A stretch of 64,000 bases of DNA from Candidatus Nitrosopumilus sp. Its GTDB lineage: Archaea; Thermoproteota; Nitrososphaeria; Nitrososphaerales; Nitrosopumilaceae. The stretch spans positions 54,972-118,971 of the forward strand of contig JABSRD010000007.1 of the NCBI GenBank assembly GCA_013215285.1, written 5' to 3'. The position numbers and the translations under genes were made by a program. The notes under the pieces were generated by a model. That model saw only the letters and a list, made by a program, of their open reading frames with translations. It searched no databases and had not been told where the DNA came from. Shown one piece after another: positions 39,172-48,897 of the stretch. Position 1 is the stretch's first letter. Every line of letters begins with the position of its first letter.

Positions 39172-40488
39172 TTGCAACAGTTTGCAAATACCCATTCAAT
39201 GCGTAGTGGAATTCTTAGTCTAATGGTGGAAAAAGGATTAGAAGGTGACTGTTATGTAGAAATGCTAGATTACACTATTGATTTGTTTGAAAGTCAAGGA
39301 CTTGGAACTGATTACTATGGGTATCATAACATTAATCATGAATTAGAAGTAACATATGTTTCACTTTTAGCCACAAAGCAAAATAAAGTTCAATTCACAG
39401 ATGGTGATTTAAAATACTTGTATATTTCTGCATTATTTCACGACTTTGATCCTCAAAAAAGTGTAGACAAACCACATGAGGAAAGTGTTTTGAAATTTAT
39501 CTCAAGGGATAGAAAACTTCAAGAATTAATCAACATGGCAGGTGTTGATTTAGAAATTATCAAGGTGTTAATTTTGAGAACAACATATCCATGGAGTGGG
39601 GATCTTAAAAAAAATGCTGAAGAACAAATTAAACAATGTTTTCAAAATTCAGATTTAACAAAAAATGACCAACAATATCAAGAACACATTATGGAGATGG
39701 GTGAATATCTTTCAGTTGTAGATAGAATAAGTGGTTATGCATTGGGAGATTTTACAAAAGCAATGGAGATGGCAAAAATGAATGCCCATGCACTTGCATG
39801 GAGACCATCATTAATTATTAGAAGCGCTGTTGCGTATTTTGAAGAATTACTAAATGCAGAACCAGAGATGTCAAAAGCAATTCTCAAAACTCTCCCAAAA
39901 GAAATGAGAAAAAACTTTTTTGATACTGTGTTGTCATTTATGAAAATTAGACAAGAGGAAATTACCATTCAAGCAGATTACTCTTATGAAAATCTTAAGC
40001 TTGTTCCAACAATAGAAGGCATGTCAATACGAAAAGACCCAAAATTCATTAAGACGTTATACGATATTTTTTTACAATTACCAACTCCGTTACAATTTGA
40101 AAAAGAAAATTTTGAAGATACAGTAAAAAATCCTAAAATAATAATCAACACACTTCGATTAAATAACAAAAATGGTGAAATAGTAGGATTCTCCAAAGGG
40201 GGCCCACTAGAAAAATACAAGCTTCGTGAAGAGATCAGAGATGAAAACTATGGTCTAGGAAATACAATATTTTTAGAACCATTGGCATTAAAAATGGGGT
40301 ATTGGGGGTTAAAAGGAGGCAGTGAGATGCGTCACATGTTCATAATGCAAGCTCATTCTATGAAATACAAGTATCTTACAAGTTTTGCATTGCGGGAGGT
40401 TATAAAAGCAAGAATCGATAAAGAACAAGCAGAATTTGTGACATTGTTTGATCCTGAAAGATGGGATTATTATCGAATTATTATTTAG
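39172..40488 (+). CDS. HD-domain-like protein, 438 aa
   Basis: The N-terminal half has YHNINHELEVTYVSLLA, LYISALFHDFDPQKS and a later EYLSVVDRISGYAL, the H...HD...D pattern of HD-type metal-dependent phosphohydrolases. The C-terminal third (after about 290) has strands with GLGNTIFLEPLALKMGYWGL and is unassigned. Start is TTG at 39172; ATG at 39199 is an alternative. It is followed by the frameshifted FAD oxidase gene after 9 bases, so they may be co-transcribed. Substrate unknown. Confidence 0.7.
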   Translation: MQQFANTHSMRSGILSLMVEKGLEGDCYVEMLDYTIDLFESQGLGTDYYGYHNINHELEVTYVSLLATKQNKVQFTDGDLKYLYISALFHDFDPQKSVDKPHEESVLKFISRDRKLQELINMAGVDLEIIKVLILRTTYPWSGDLKKNAEEQIKQCFQNSDLTKNDQQYQEHIMEMGEYLSVVDRISGYALGDFTKAMEMAKMNAHALAWRPSLIIRSAVAYFEELLNAEPEMSKAILKTLPKEMRKNFFDTVLSFMKIRQEEITIQADYSYENLKLVPTIEGMSIRKDPKFIKTLYDIFLQLPTPLQFEKENFEDTVKNPKIIINTLRLNNKNGEIVGFSKGGPLEKYKLREEIRDENYGLGNTIFLEPLALKMGYWGLKGGSEMRHMFIMQAHSMKYKYLTSFALREVIKARIDKEQAEFVTLFDPERWDYYRIII

Positions 40489-40497
40489 ATTTATCAT

Positions 40498-41924
40498 ATG
40501 AAAAAATCTATTTTAAAAATACTAGAATCAACAATTCAAGGAGAGGTATTATCACAAAAAGAGTTTAGGCAATTTTATTCGGTGGATGCAAGTTCATATC
40601 AAATTATTCCAAAAATAATTGTAGTTGTGAAAAATGAAAAAGATGTAATAAACACAGTAAAAATTGCAAAAAAATTCAAAACATCAGTTACCGTCCGTGG
40701 TGCAGGAACAGGTCTTGTGGGAAGTGCATTAAATGATGGAATAATTATAGATATGAAAAATTTTGATTCACTTCAACTTTGCAAATATTTTGTAAAGGTG
40801 GGTTCAGGCATAACTAAAGGTAAACTTGACAAAAAGCTAGAAGAGAATAAAAAATTCTTTCCACCAAATCCGTCAATTGGTTCTTTTTGTTCAGTTGGCG
40901 GGATGTTAGGAAATAACTCAAGCGGGAGTAGAAGTCTAAAGTATGGAAGTGTCATTGACAATGTATTAGAAATTACATTTATCGATGGAAATGGAAAAAA
41001 GATCACACTTCCAAAAAATAAGAAAATTGCAAAAAAGATTTTAAAATGTGTTAAACAAATGGATAAAGAAAATATTCCAAAAGTGACTAAAAATTCTTCA
41101 GGGTATAGAATTGATAAAGTGAAATCAATTAATGATGTTCATAAAATTATTTTGGGTTCTGAAGGAACATTAGGTATAATTTTATCTACAAAATTAAAAA
41201 TTTTAGATAAACCAAAAAACAGGGTTCTTTTTGTAATAGAATACACATCAATTAATGCTGCAATAAAAAATTGCATTAAAATTAAAGAGACAAAACCATC
41301 TGCAATAGAATTTGTAAATAAAACAACCCTTGTTCAAATAAAATTTAAATTTAATAAAAAAACTAAGTGTCTACTTTTTGTAGAGTATGATGAAAAAATT
41401 AATTCCAATAAGAAAAAATTAAAACTTGTAGTTAGTGGAAAAATCATACAGGAATTAAAAAATAATGCAGATGTTTTTCAATGGTGGAAATATAGAGACT
41501 CATCATTACATTATAGTTTAAAATCAATTAAAAGTGAAAAAAGAATTCCGCATATTATTGAAGATTCTGCAGTTCCTTTAGTAAAACTTCCAAAATTATT
41601 TTCATTGTTAAATAAAATAAACAAAAAATATGATACTAAATCAATTGTTTATGGACATGCTGGAAACGGAAATATTCACATTAGATTAATCTCAAATAGG
41701 AAGAAAAACAGTATGATTAAAAATATTGCAATACAATTTTTTAAAGAAGTAATTAGGATGGGGGGACCATAACAGATGAGCATGGAGATGGGCTTGCACG
41801 CTCAGAATTTGTCAAATTACAATATGGTGTTAAAAATTATCAAATTTTCAAAGAAATTAAAAAATTATTTGATCCAAATAATGTACTAAATCCAGGTAAG
41901 ATAATTACAAAAAAAGCACAATGA
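40498..41924 (+). pseudogene. FAD-linked oxidase (GlcD/D-lactate dehydrogenase type), frameshifted
   Basis: The main frame holds the FAD-binding PCMH domain (VRGAGTGLVGSALNDGIIID, PPNPSIGSFCSVGGMLGNNS, GSEGTLGIILSTKLKI) and most of the C-terminal oxidase domain, with YGHAGNGNIHIRL. It stops at 41772 after RMGGP. One extra G in the G-run at 41760-41765 would restore MGGTITDEHGDGLARSEFVK and the end NVLNPGKIITKKAQ, the conserved C-terminus, with stop TGA at 41924 and about 475 aa. So a single deleted G seems to truncate the protein before the EHGDG motif. Confidence 0.8.
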
Positions 41925-42017
41925 TTAAAAATCTAGAAAATTTCTAAACTATTTAAATTTAAAATTAGAAAAAATCAATGCAGAAACGCTTTATTAACAA
42001 AAAAATATCCAAAAACC

Positions 42018-42446
42018 ATGTTAGTTAAGAAATCAGGGGTTTTAATCATAGTACTAATAATTACAATTGGTTTTTCCACAGCATTTGCATCAACTGAATT
42101 ACAAAGAGCTTCAATAAACGATCCAAGATTGGAAAATGCATTTGGGCTGGACATTGCAGATAATATCAATGTAAATCAGCAAATTCAAATTTCAGCAGAC
42201 ATTACAAACCACCAAGAAAAATCTCAGAATTTTGTATATCTAATTCAAATTAAAAATGAAAATAATTATGTAGTTTCTTTAGGTTGGATTAGTGGGCAGC
42301 TTTCACCAAATCAAAAACTCAGTCCATCACTTTCATGGACACCAGATAAGGAAGGCAAATTCATTGCAGAGATTTTTGTTTGGGAAGGTTTACAAAATCA
42401 CAGTGCATTATCGGAATATACAACGTTGCAAATTAATGTCAGTTGA
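42018..42446 (+). CDS. Secreted beta-sandwich protein, 142 aa
   Basis: A signal peptide (about 24 residues, ending AFA) precedes a beta domain with ISADITNHQEKSQNFVYLIQ, NNYVVSLGWISGQLSPNQKL and FIAEIFVWEGLQNHSALSEY. It is a paralog of the 130-aa protein at 17097. Extracytoplasmic location is expected. Function unknown. Confidence 0.75.
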   Translation: MLVKKSGVLIIVLIITIGFSTAFASTELQRASINDPRLENAFGLDIADNINVNQQIQISADITNHQEKSQNFVYLIQIKNENNYVVSLGWISGQLSPNQKLSPSLSWTPDKEGKFIAEIFVWEGLQNHSALSEYTTLQINVS

Positions 42447-42640
42447 ATTTTTACAAAATAATTTAAATCAAAAATATGATCATTATTTAAGAAATTTGAA
42501 TAATTCATTCGTAAATTGATAAAAAATGTCCAATACGAAAAAAATCGTTCTGCAGTATAAAAATTGAGATCGGGGATTTGCCAATTAGTGAAAAAAAATC
42601 AACAAGTTCTCGCTAATAGAACATCAAATCTAGTGAAGTT

Positions 42641-42784
42641 ATGACAATAGGATATTGTGTAAAGTGTAGGGATAAACGAGAAATCGGCAACCCTGGACCA
42701 TACACCATGAAAAATGGTAAACCTGCAATCAAAGGCACTTGCCCCACATGTAGTACAGCCATTTTTAGAATCGGTAGAGGGTAA
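42641..42784 (+). CDS. DUF5679 small zinc-ribbon protein, 47 aa
   Basis: The ATG frame encodes GYCVKCRDKREIGNPGPYTM and GTCPTCSTAIFRIGRG, with the two CxxC pairs and the basic IFRIGRG end of the DUF5679 family found in archaea and some phages. It is below 60 codons. Downstream a CCATTCC/GGAATGG hairpin with T-run looks like its terminator. Confidence 0.85.
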   Translation: MTIGYCVKCRDKREIGNPGPYTMKNGKPAIKGTCPTCSTAIFRIGRG

Positions 42785-42819
42785 AATTCTCAATAGAGAA
42801 TCTAACACCACTAGTAAGG

Positions 42820-42854
42820 CCATTCCATGGCAATGCGCTTGGAATGGATATTTT
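42820..42854 (+). terminator. CCATTCC/GGAATGG hairpin with T-run
   Basis: Seven base pairs (42820-42826 with 42841-42847) around a 14-base loop, followed by atattttt. It lies 36 bases after the DUF5679 gene. Confidence 0.55.
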
Positions 42855-42892
42855 TCTATTTATTTCCAAGTTTTACTTTACAATGAAAAAAA

Positions 42893-43267
42893 TTATTTTA
42901 GGCGTCTATAGATCTCTTTGAATTCAATTGAAATGGTACATGACAAATTGAGTAAATGAGCAAGTTGATTCATGTTTGACTTGTCATGCGCCAGTTGTCG
43001 TAATATTGTCAAAGCTTTTTGTGGAGAGCTTACTGAGAGAGAACTTTGACCAGACCAGGTCTTAAAGGCATCTTCAACATCCAAGCAGAAATTCAAAACA
43101 AATTCTTTCCAATTTGGCATTGCTTTTAGTGCTTTTTCATTAAGAAGTACTTGAGATAACTCACGAAATTCACTTACCCTGTCTATGTACAACATGTCAA
43201 GGACTTGACTGATTTTTCCTGCATCATACTCATCTACATTAAGCATATACATTCCAGCAATACTCAT
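42893..43267 (-). CDS. Hypothetical protein, 124 aa
   Basis: A mostly helical soluble protein. It begins MSIAGMYMLNVDEYDAGK and includes QKALTILRQLAHDKSNMNQL. No family is recognised. It has no clear operon partner. Confidence 0.65.
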   Translation of the reverse strand: MSIAGMYMLNVDEYDAGKISQVLDMLYIDRVSEFRELSQVLLNEKALKAMPNWKEFVLNFCLDVEDAFKTWSGQSSLSVSSPQKALTILRQLAHDKSNMNQLAHLLNLSCTISIEFKEIYRRLK

Positions 43268-43387
43268 AATATGATTTACTTACAATCAAAGATAAATCAA
43301 GTAGTTTATTTTCTGTAAATTTATGAAAAAAAATTAAATAAAATTAACAAATGTAAAGAATTCAAAAAAAATAGAAAAGATTAGATC

Positions 43388-44656
43388 TTATTGAAATGGA
43401 TCTATAAATGGACAGTTAACAATATGGTCACTATCCATTGGACGTGCAATACCAATGTTGATCAAACCAGATTCTCTGTATGCGTTCATATCATCAATAG
43501 TTTCTAACAATTGTGCATTTTCAGGATCATCCCAACCGATCATAAAGATTCTCCACATTGGGAAATAATTTGCATCGCCAGGAGCTCCTGCTGCAATTCC
43601 AGGTTGAAATCCTAACGGACCAGTGCCTGTTAAACCATTTTTGAACTGATACAAATCTACTGCTGCTGAATTTGCAATCAAGCTTGCAGATGTTGGTGAA
43701 CTTACAACACCCATCATTCCGGCAGGACCACTAGGAGTAGCATCTGTTACAATGTAATAGATCGTTCTACCATCTGGACCCCATCCACGATGAGCAATGA
43801 AAGTCACATTCATCTCTTCTGTATCGATATCAAGAACTTGACCACCACCATAAGGAGTAACATCAGTTAGTGTTTTGTCTTCCTTAACCATCATCTGACC
43901 ATCTGGCCAAACAATTTGTGGCATATTCAAAACTACATCAATTTCTGTTAATGTAATTTCACTATTATCAGCTGCTTCCATAACTGCAGTTTCTGAATCA
44001 AGTACTCTTGGAGTTGCACCATCATTCCACATTACGTGAACATGTGAGGTCAATGCACTGTACACATCTGCTTGTGCAGGAGTACTAGTAAACACTTGAC
44101 CTTGGTATCCGTGTATACCATCGCCTTCAATGCCATTGGTAAACAAGTATACTGTTGAAAGTGCGTCTTCAGGGGCATTCTTTAACAAAGGAGCAAGTTC
44201 TACTTGCCATCCTTGATTTTCAGTAATTATTTCTGCATGTTTAGGATCACTAGAATCAGTGATGATGTAGTAAACATCTTCACCGTTGTAGTATCCTTGA
44301 TGCATAGGAATTGTTGCTGGAACATTTGCTCTTGATAATCTAAGTACAGAACCCAAGTCTGCTTCAGTTTCTTCCATAGTTTCTTCCATGTGTTCTTCTT
44401 CATTGGTTTCTTCCATAGATTCTTCAACTGGAGCTACAGGAGAGACACTACCTTGATCTGCTTTCCAAGCGGCTTTACCGCCAGGATAGTTAGAGCAAAG
44501 ATCTAATCCACAGATACCAGTACTAGAACCATACTTTGATGTTCCAGTACCTTGGCTTTTGAGAGCTTCAGCATCTGAGAAATAATCTGTCGTCATACCT
44601 GCTGTAAACAAGGGTAAAATTGCAAGAAGTGCAATGTATCTTAGACTCTTGTTCAT
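43388..44656 (-). CDS. Large exported protein with internal duplication, 422 aa
   Basis: I start at ATG 44656, giving a signal peptide (LRYIALLAILPLFTAGM). The mature N-terminus has two cysteines (GICGLDLC) and a low-complexity acidic linker with MEET repeats (about 95-120). Two homologous halves follow: GEDVYYIITDSSDP...VYLFTNGIEGDGIHGYQG and GRTIYYIVTDATPS...LYQFKNGLTGTGPLGFQPG, so the gene arose by internal duplication. It is probably secreted and abundant. No function can be given. It shares the minus strand with sod, with about 50 bases between. Confidence 0.8.
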   Translation of the reverse strand: MNKSLRYIALLAILPLFTAGMTTDYFSDAEALKSQGTGTSKYGSSTGICGLDLCSNYPGGKAAWKADQGSVSPVAPVEESMEETNEEEHMEETMEETEADLGSVLRLSRANVPATIPMHQGYYNGEDVYYIITDSSDPKHAEIITENQGWQVELAPLLKNAPEDALSTVYLFTNGIEGDGIHGYQGQVFTSTPAQADVYSALTSHVHVMWNDGATPRVLDSETAVMEAADNSEITLTEIDVVLNMPQIVWPDGQMMVKEDKTLTDVTPYGGGQVLDIDTEEMNVTFIAHRGWGPDGRTIYYIVTDATPSGPAGMMGVVSSPTSASLIANSAAVDLYQFKNGLTGTGPLGFQPGIAAGAPGDANYFPMWRIFMIGWDDPENAQLLETIDDMNAYRESGLINIGIARPMDSDHIVNCPFIDPFQ

Positions 44657-44706
44657 ACAAGGAAAATAGAATTTTGATTTAAAAGAATTTGTCCAAATTA
44701 TGCAGT

Positions 44707-45330
44707 TTAAGTGGAAAGTTCTGAAAATCGATTTCCAACATAATCCCAATTAACAACATTCCACCAAGATTCAACATAATCAGGTCTTTTGTTTTGATAT
44801 TTCAAATAATATGCATGTTCCCAGACATCCAACCCCAATAATGGAAATTTTCCTAGAGTCCAAGGACTAGTTTGATTTTCAGTAGTAATAATTTCAATTT
44901 TATGAAAAGTTGAATTAAAAACTAACCAACACCACCCACTTCCTTGAATAGTAATTGCTTTTTCAGAAAAAACTTTTTTAAAATTTTCAAAATTATCAAA
45001 ATACACATCTATTTGATCTTCTAATTGCCCGCCTGGTTTTCCATCACTGTTTGGAGTCATTGTTTCCCAAAACAATCTATGGTTTTCAAAACCACCTCCA
45101 AAAAAGTTGATAGTGACTCTTCCTGATTCAGGGATTGATGTTAGTTCAGAAAGAATAGCTGAAATATACTTTGGATGCGATGCACCTCCTATTTGTTCAA
45201 GTGATTTGTTTAATCCATCAACATATGCTTGATGATGTTTTTGATGGTGAATTCGCATAGTTTGTGAATCAATGAATGGTTCTAGTTCATCATATCCATA
45301 AGGTAATCTAGGGAGTTCATACTGAACCAT
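44707..45330 (-). CDS. sod: Superoxide dismutase (Fe/Mn type)
   Basis: Removes superoxide using an Fe or Mn centre. The 207-aa protein has the metal ligands: His in IHHQKHHQAYV (about 28), His in GGGFENHRLFWETM, and Asp and His in LLGLDVWEHAYYLKYQNKRP. The start ATG at 45330 gives MVQYELPRLPYGYDELEPF, the family's normal N-terminus. An upstream in-frame extension of 12 residues is rejected. It protects against oxygen radicals from ammonia oxidation. Metal type cannot be told from sequence alone. Confidence 0.95.
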   Translation of the reverse strand: MVQYELPRLPYGYDELEPFIDSQTMRIHHQKHHQAYVDGLNKSLEQIGGASHPKYISAILSELTSIPESGRVTINFFGGGFENHRLFWETMTPNSDGKPGGQLEDQIDVYFDNFENFKKVFSEKAITIQGSGWCWLVFNSTFHKIEIITTENQTSPWTLGKFPLLGLDVWEHAYYLKYQNKRPDYVESWWNVVNWDYVGNRFSELST

Positions 45331-45413
45331 GAAGAAATAATTGTACAGTCCACATATAATCTTCAAGAAAAAAAAGTAGAAAAGATGATAAATCTTGAAA
45401 ATAAGACAACAGT

Positions 45414-46022
45414 ATGAGAAAACTAGGTACTATAGATTTAGAAATTTTACATGTGGCAATAAATGAAAATGGGACATTTAATGAAAACAATTTAGAAAAT
45501 TCAGAATTAAAGAAACTAGGAGTAGGAAAAATCTTGGACACTCTAGCATCACTCAAAGACAGAAAAATGATATCGCAAAATAATGATGGTTCTTTTTCTA
45601 TAACAGATATTGCTAAAGAAATTCTTTGGAGTCAAAATGTTCCAGTTTGGGCAAAAATTTTACGACTACAAATAAAATCGTGCACACTAAATCAAATGAA
45701 CATGATTTTAAAAATATCTGAAGAAAAATTGATTTATGAATTAGAGGAATTACGGAAAAATCAATTTGTTTTAATGTCACCACAAAGGAAAGAAGGAAAA
45801 ATAATCAAAGTTTATAAAATATTATCAGAAGGAATAGAAAAAATAGACAGTACCGAAACAAAAGGATTCAACAACATCAACTCAAAAGGGAAATCAGAAA
45901 TTGGAATTTTTAGTATAATCGATGAAATAATAAAAGAAATTCAAGAATCTCAAATAGAAGAAGCAAAAAAAGATATCATTACTGAGAAATTAGTTACTCT
46001 AAAAAATAAATTAGAAATTTAA
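45414..46022 (+). CDS. Winged-helix-like regulator, 202 aa
   Basis: The N-terminal part resembles a winged helix (GTIDLEILHVAINENGTFNE, then VGKILDTLASLKDRKMISQN), followed by a second helical unit with LQIKSCTLNQMNMILKISEE. Its end is helical and charged. It may be a two-domain transcription factor. It ends 1 base before the SNF2 gene, convergently. No family is certain. Confidence 0.6.
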   Translation: MRKLGTIDLEILHVAINENGTFNENNLENSELKKLGVGKILDTLASLKDRKMISQNNDGSFSITDIAKEILWSQNVPVWAKILRLQIKSCTLNQMNMILKISEEKLIYELEELRKNQFVLMSPQRKEGKIIKVYKILSEGIEKIDSTETKGFNNINSKGKSEIGIFSIIDEIIKEIQESQIEEAKKDIITEKLVTLKNKLEI

Positions 46023-47747
46023 TTATTTTGCACGGATTTTATCTTGTATCTGAGCTAAAATGAGTTCAGCCTTATCCTTATTTTCATAAGTGTCAGCTAT
46101 GTCATCAATAATCGCATCAATTTCATAGCTCTTGTCAACTAAAATATTTGCAACATGATCATCTAAAGTTCCATTACCAATCAAATAATATGCAAATACA
46201 GTATTTTTCTGACCAATTCTATGTAGTCGGTCTTCTGCTTGTCTATGTATTGCAGGACTCCAATCAAGTTCTGCAAAAATGACATATTTTGCCCTAGTCA
46301 AATTAATACCAACGTTTCCTGCACGGATTCCTGCAATCATTAATTTTGATTCTCCTTTTTGAAATTTATCTATCTGATCTTGTCTAAAATTATCTGATTG
46401 GCCACCAATTATAGAAACAGGGGAAAATTCTTGAAGATTTTCATTTAGTAATTTATGAATTATTTTATGGTGACAAAACACCACAACACTTTCTTCAATC
46501 TCCATAATGTTTTTGACAAAATTAATCACGTGTGAAAGTTTTGCAAGACCTGCAATTTGTCTTTCACTTTGAATTGCCCTATGATAGGATGCAGCTTTTG
46601 AAAATGCAGTTTCTGCATTTTTTTGTTCTTCTTCAAGCTTTTTCCAGATTTTATCTAATTCCTCAAGATAGAAATCAGTATCAGCTGCGATGACTTCTTT
46701 GTATCGCACTTTATCTTTGAGTTCTTTTAAAACATCAGATTTTTTTCGTCTAAGCATAACATGTTTTTGCAATTCATTTCGAAGTGAAGCTCGTTTGTTT
46801 TCTAAAACAATGGCCTTTCCCTTATCATTTACATAACAAAAATATTCACAAAACTCCTTAAAGCTTCCAAGAAGTCCAGGTTTTAGAATATCAATAATGG
46901 GCCATATTTCTGAACCCCTATTGTAAATAGGAGTTCCAGAAAGACCAATTCTATAACATACAGAAGGAAGTGCTGCTAGTTTTTTTATTGATTTGTATTT
47001 TTGAGTGGTTTTTGACCTTAAATTATGAACCTCGTCACATACCAGGGTTTTAATTCCAACTTTTGATAAGTCACCATTTCTTTTGAAAAGTAATTCATAA
47101 TTAATTACATAAATGTCACTTTTTGGAAGTTCTTTTGATTTTCCAGTTCTAATTAACGTGACACTGGGAGATTCAGATTCAATGATTCTACCATTTCTAC
47201 TTTTTTTCTTTAGAAATTTTTCAATTTCTCGTTCCCAATTTTTTAGTGTAACTAATGGTGCAACAACAAGTACAGGAAACGTCTGTTTTTCACTAGCTAC
47301 ATAAGCTAATGTTTGAACAGTTTTTCCTAGACCCATTTCATCAGCCAATAATGCATTACCAGAAGATTTTAGTAAAAAATCCAATCCTTCTTTTTGAAAA
47401 TTTAAAAGTTTTCCACGAAATTGCTCCCCAGCTTTTGCACGTTTTAGTTTGTGTTTTATTGGGGGCAAAGTTGGTTTTGGTGCAAAAGTCTTTATGATTT
47501 TTCGTTGCCAGACAGATTTTGATAATATATCAAGTGGGTATCTATCCATAATGAGTTTGATTTGTTTTACGCTTTCAGTACTGTCAGGAACAATCACCTC
47601 GTTTTCATTTTCCCCATACCAAGCTTCTGGAACTAATCTTGAGATCATGTTAACTGCACGATCACCCGTAATTTTCCAACTCCAAATTTTAGAATATTTA
47701 TCTAGAACATATTCTAATGTACCAAAGTTTTCTAGCGATGTTTCCAT
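46023..47747 (-). CDS. SNF2/SWI2-family ATP-dependent helicase, 574 aa
   Basis: Motif I LLADEMGLGKTVQTLAY, the Walker B DEVH (LVCDEVHNL), GLSGTPIYNRG (motif III), and the C-terminal helicase motifs VGINLTRAKYVI and DRLHRIGQKN are all present. These proteins move along DNA and remodel DNA-protein complexes, and archaeal ones may act in repair or transcription. The N-terminal 100 residues (before DEMGLG) are a separate domain. The gene converges on the winged-helix gene at 46022. Confidence 0.92.
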   Translation of the reverse strand: METSLENFGTLEYVLDKYSKIWSWKITGDRAVNMISRLVPEAWYGENENEVIVPDSTESVKQIKLIMDRYPLDILSKSVWQRKIIKTFAPKPTLPPIKHKLKRAKAGEQFRGKLLNFQKEGLDFLLKSSGNALLADEMGLGKTVQTLAYVASEKQTFPVLVVAPLVTLKNWEREIEKFLKKKSRNGRIIESESPSVTLIRTGKSKELPKSDIYVINYELLFKRNGDLSKVGIKTLVCDEVHNLRSKTTQKYKSIKKLAALPSVCYRIGLSGTPIYNRGSEIWPIIDILKPGLLGSFKEFCEYFCYVNDKGKAIVLENKRASLRNELQKHVMLRRKKSDVLKELKDKVRYKEVIAADTDFYLEELDKIWKKLEEEQKNAETAFSKAASYHRAIQSERQIAGLAKLSHVINFVKNIMEIEESVVVFCHHKIIHKLLNENLQEFSPVSIIGGQSDNFRQDQIDKFQKGESKLMIAGIRAGNVGINLTRAKYVIFAELDWSPAIHRQAEDRLHRIGQKNTVFAYYLIGNGTLDDHVANILVDKSYEIDAIIDDIADTYENKDKAELILAQIQDKIRAK

Positions 47748-48042
47748 AAATTGTGGTTTGAATGTTTTTTTTACTTATGAATCTTGATATTATCTTAGAT
47801 CAATCAAAAAGAAAATAAAAATCTGCAAAAGTTAAAATATAACAATGGTATCTTAATATGGAAAAAAATAGAATGTCAAATTCTTAGGCTCAAGGTATTT
47901 TTAGGAATTCATGAAATTACAAACAATCTAGCATACTAAAAGTAGATGTTAGGCACAAATAATAGCATATTTTTAGATCAGAAGTTTTTCATCATGAATC
48001 TAACAAGATTGTCATTTGTAAAAAGAGTAAAAAGTTTGATAA
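47748..48042. other. AT-rich intergenic region
   Basis: I see no gene in this spacer. It contains the SNF2 promoter at its left side and otherwise poly-A and poly-T tracts. Confidence 0.4.
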
Positions 48043-48195
48043 TTAAGATCCGTGTGAATTTCCAATTGGGTGTGGTTCAGTATTTTCATCATGGCAATCA
48101 CAAGAACACAAGTGTGTTTTATGATTATTCGTACAGTCAATACATTCGAAATGTTTTCTTGTCTCACAAGCAGCACATATCATCTTATTTGACAT
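48043..48195 (-). CDS. Cys/His-rich small protein, 50 aa
   Basis: An ATG frame of 50 codons has ICAACETRKHFECIDCTNNH followed by KTHLCSCDCHD and a polar end. Seven cysteines and six histidines in 50 residues suggest one or two zinc sites, with CxxC, CxxC and CxCxC patterns. The opposite-strand frame over the same place is longer but lysine/phenylalanine-biased. No family is recognised. Alone between SNF2 and the 48238 gene. Confidence 0.6.
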   Translation of the reverse strand: MSNKMICAACETRKHFECIDCTNNHKTHLCSCDCHDENTEPHPIGNSHGS

Positions 48196-48237
48196 AAACC
48201 ATAGATGAATTTGAATTTTTTCTTAATCAAATGAACA

Positions 48238-48897
48238 TTAGTACTCTATTTCGCTTCTTCCAAGTATTTTTTCAGTTAAATTAACATATCCTTGTGGATC
48301 AAGTTCTTTTGCAAAGCCCTTATCGATGTTTATAAGATAAATTGAATGTAAATGTGCATTCAAAATATCATCATATTCGATCGGTGGATTTTTGTAATAA
48401 CGATCACATAATTCTTTGATTTTAATTATATCTACTTTTTTTCTAGCATTTGGTGGCAATAAGAAAATTTTAGAAATAGGTAAAATTCCAGTAACAGGTG
48501 TGGCCAAAGAGAATTTTGAGCAATGTTGACTATACCGTGCGATTTTACTAATAATCCTTGCAGCAAAATAATCAACAGTGTCCATTGCATGTTCTGGTGG
48601 AGTAAATCCAGTTTCTATTTCAATAATGGTATCACCTCCTCCTTTTTTGGCATAAAGATCACACACTAAAATATCTGAAACATCTTTCTCAACTTCCACT
48701 TTATATCCCCTAGAAATTAGATTTGTTGCACAAATTAATTCTAAAATAGAATGGTTAATTTTTACTAGATTTTTTTGATACATTTCAATTAATTGTTGAC
48801 GGACATAACCTAATTTTGACACATCATTTTCTTTAAGATGTTTAGATAATTTGGCGCTCATTTCATAAACATCATTACGAAATTTCTCTAAATCCAT
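48238..48897 (-). CDS. Archaeal hypothetical protein, possible nuclease fold, 219 aa
   Basis: The middle has a SDILVCDLYAKKGGGDTIIE then IETGFTPPEHAMD segment. The acidic residues in DLYAKKGGGDTIIEIETG resemble a PD-(D/E)XK nuclease core, as D...ExE. The rest is helical, with LSRYSQ-like and ARKKVDIIKIKELCDRYYKN. Nuclease activity is inference from one motif. No neighbouring restriction genes are seen. Confidence 0.55.
   Translation of the reverse strand: MDLEKFRNDVYEMSAKLSKHLKENDVSKLGYVRQQLIEMYQKNLVKINHSILELICATNLISRGYKVEVEKDVSDILVCDLYAKKGGGDTIIEIETGFTPPEHAMDTVDYFAARIISKIARYSQHCSKFSLATPVTGILPISKIFLLPPNARKKVDIIKIKELCDRYYKNPPIEYDDILNAHLHSIYLINIDKGFAKELDPQGYVNLTEKILGRSEIEY

Noticed and set aside
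47946..48197. 83-aa plus-strand frame opposite the Cys-rich 50-aa gene
   Set aside because: The amino-acid pattern (many Phe/His/Ser runs) is typical of an antisense shadow, while the minus frame has structured Cys/His spacing.
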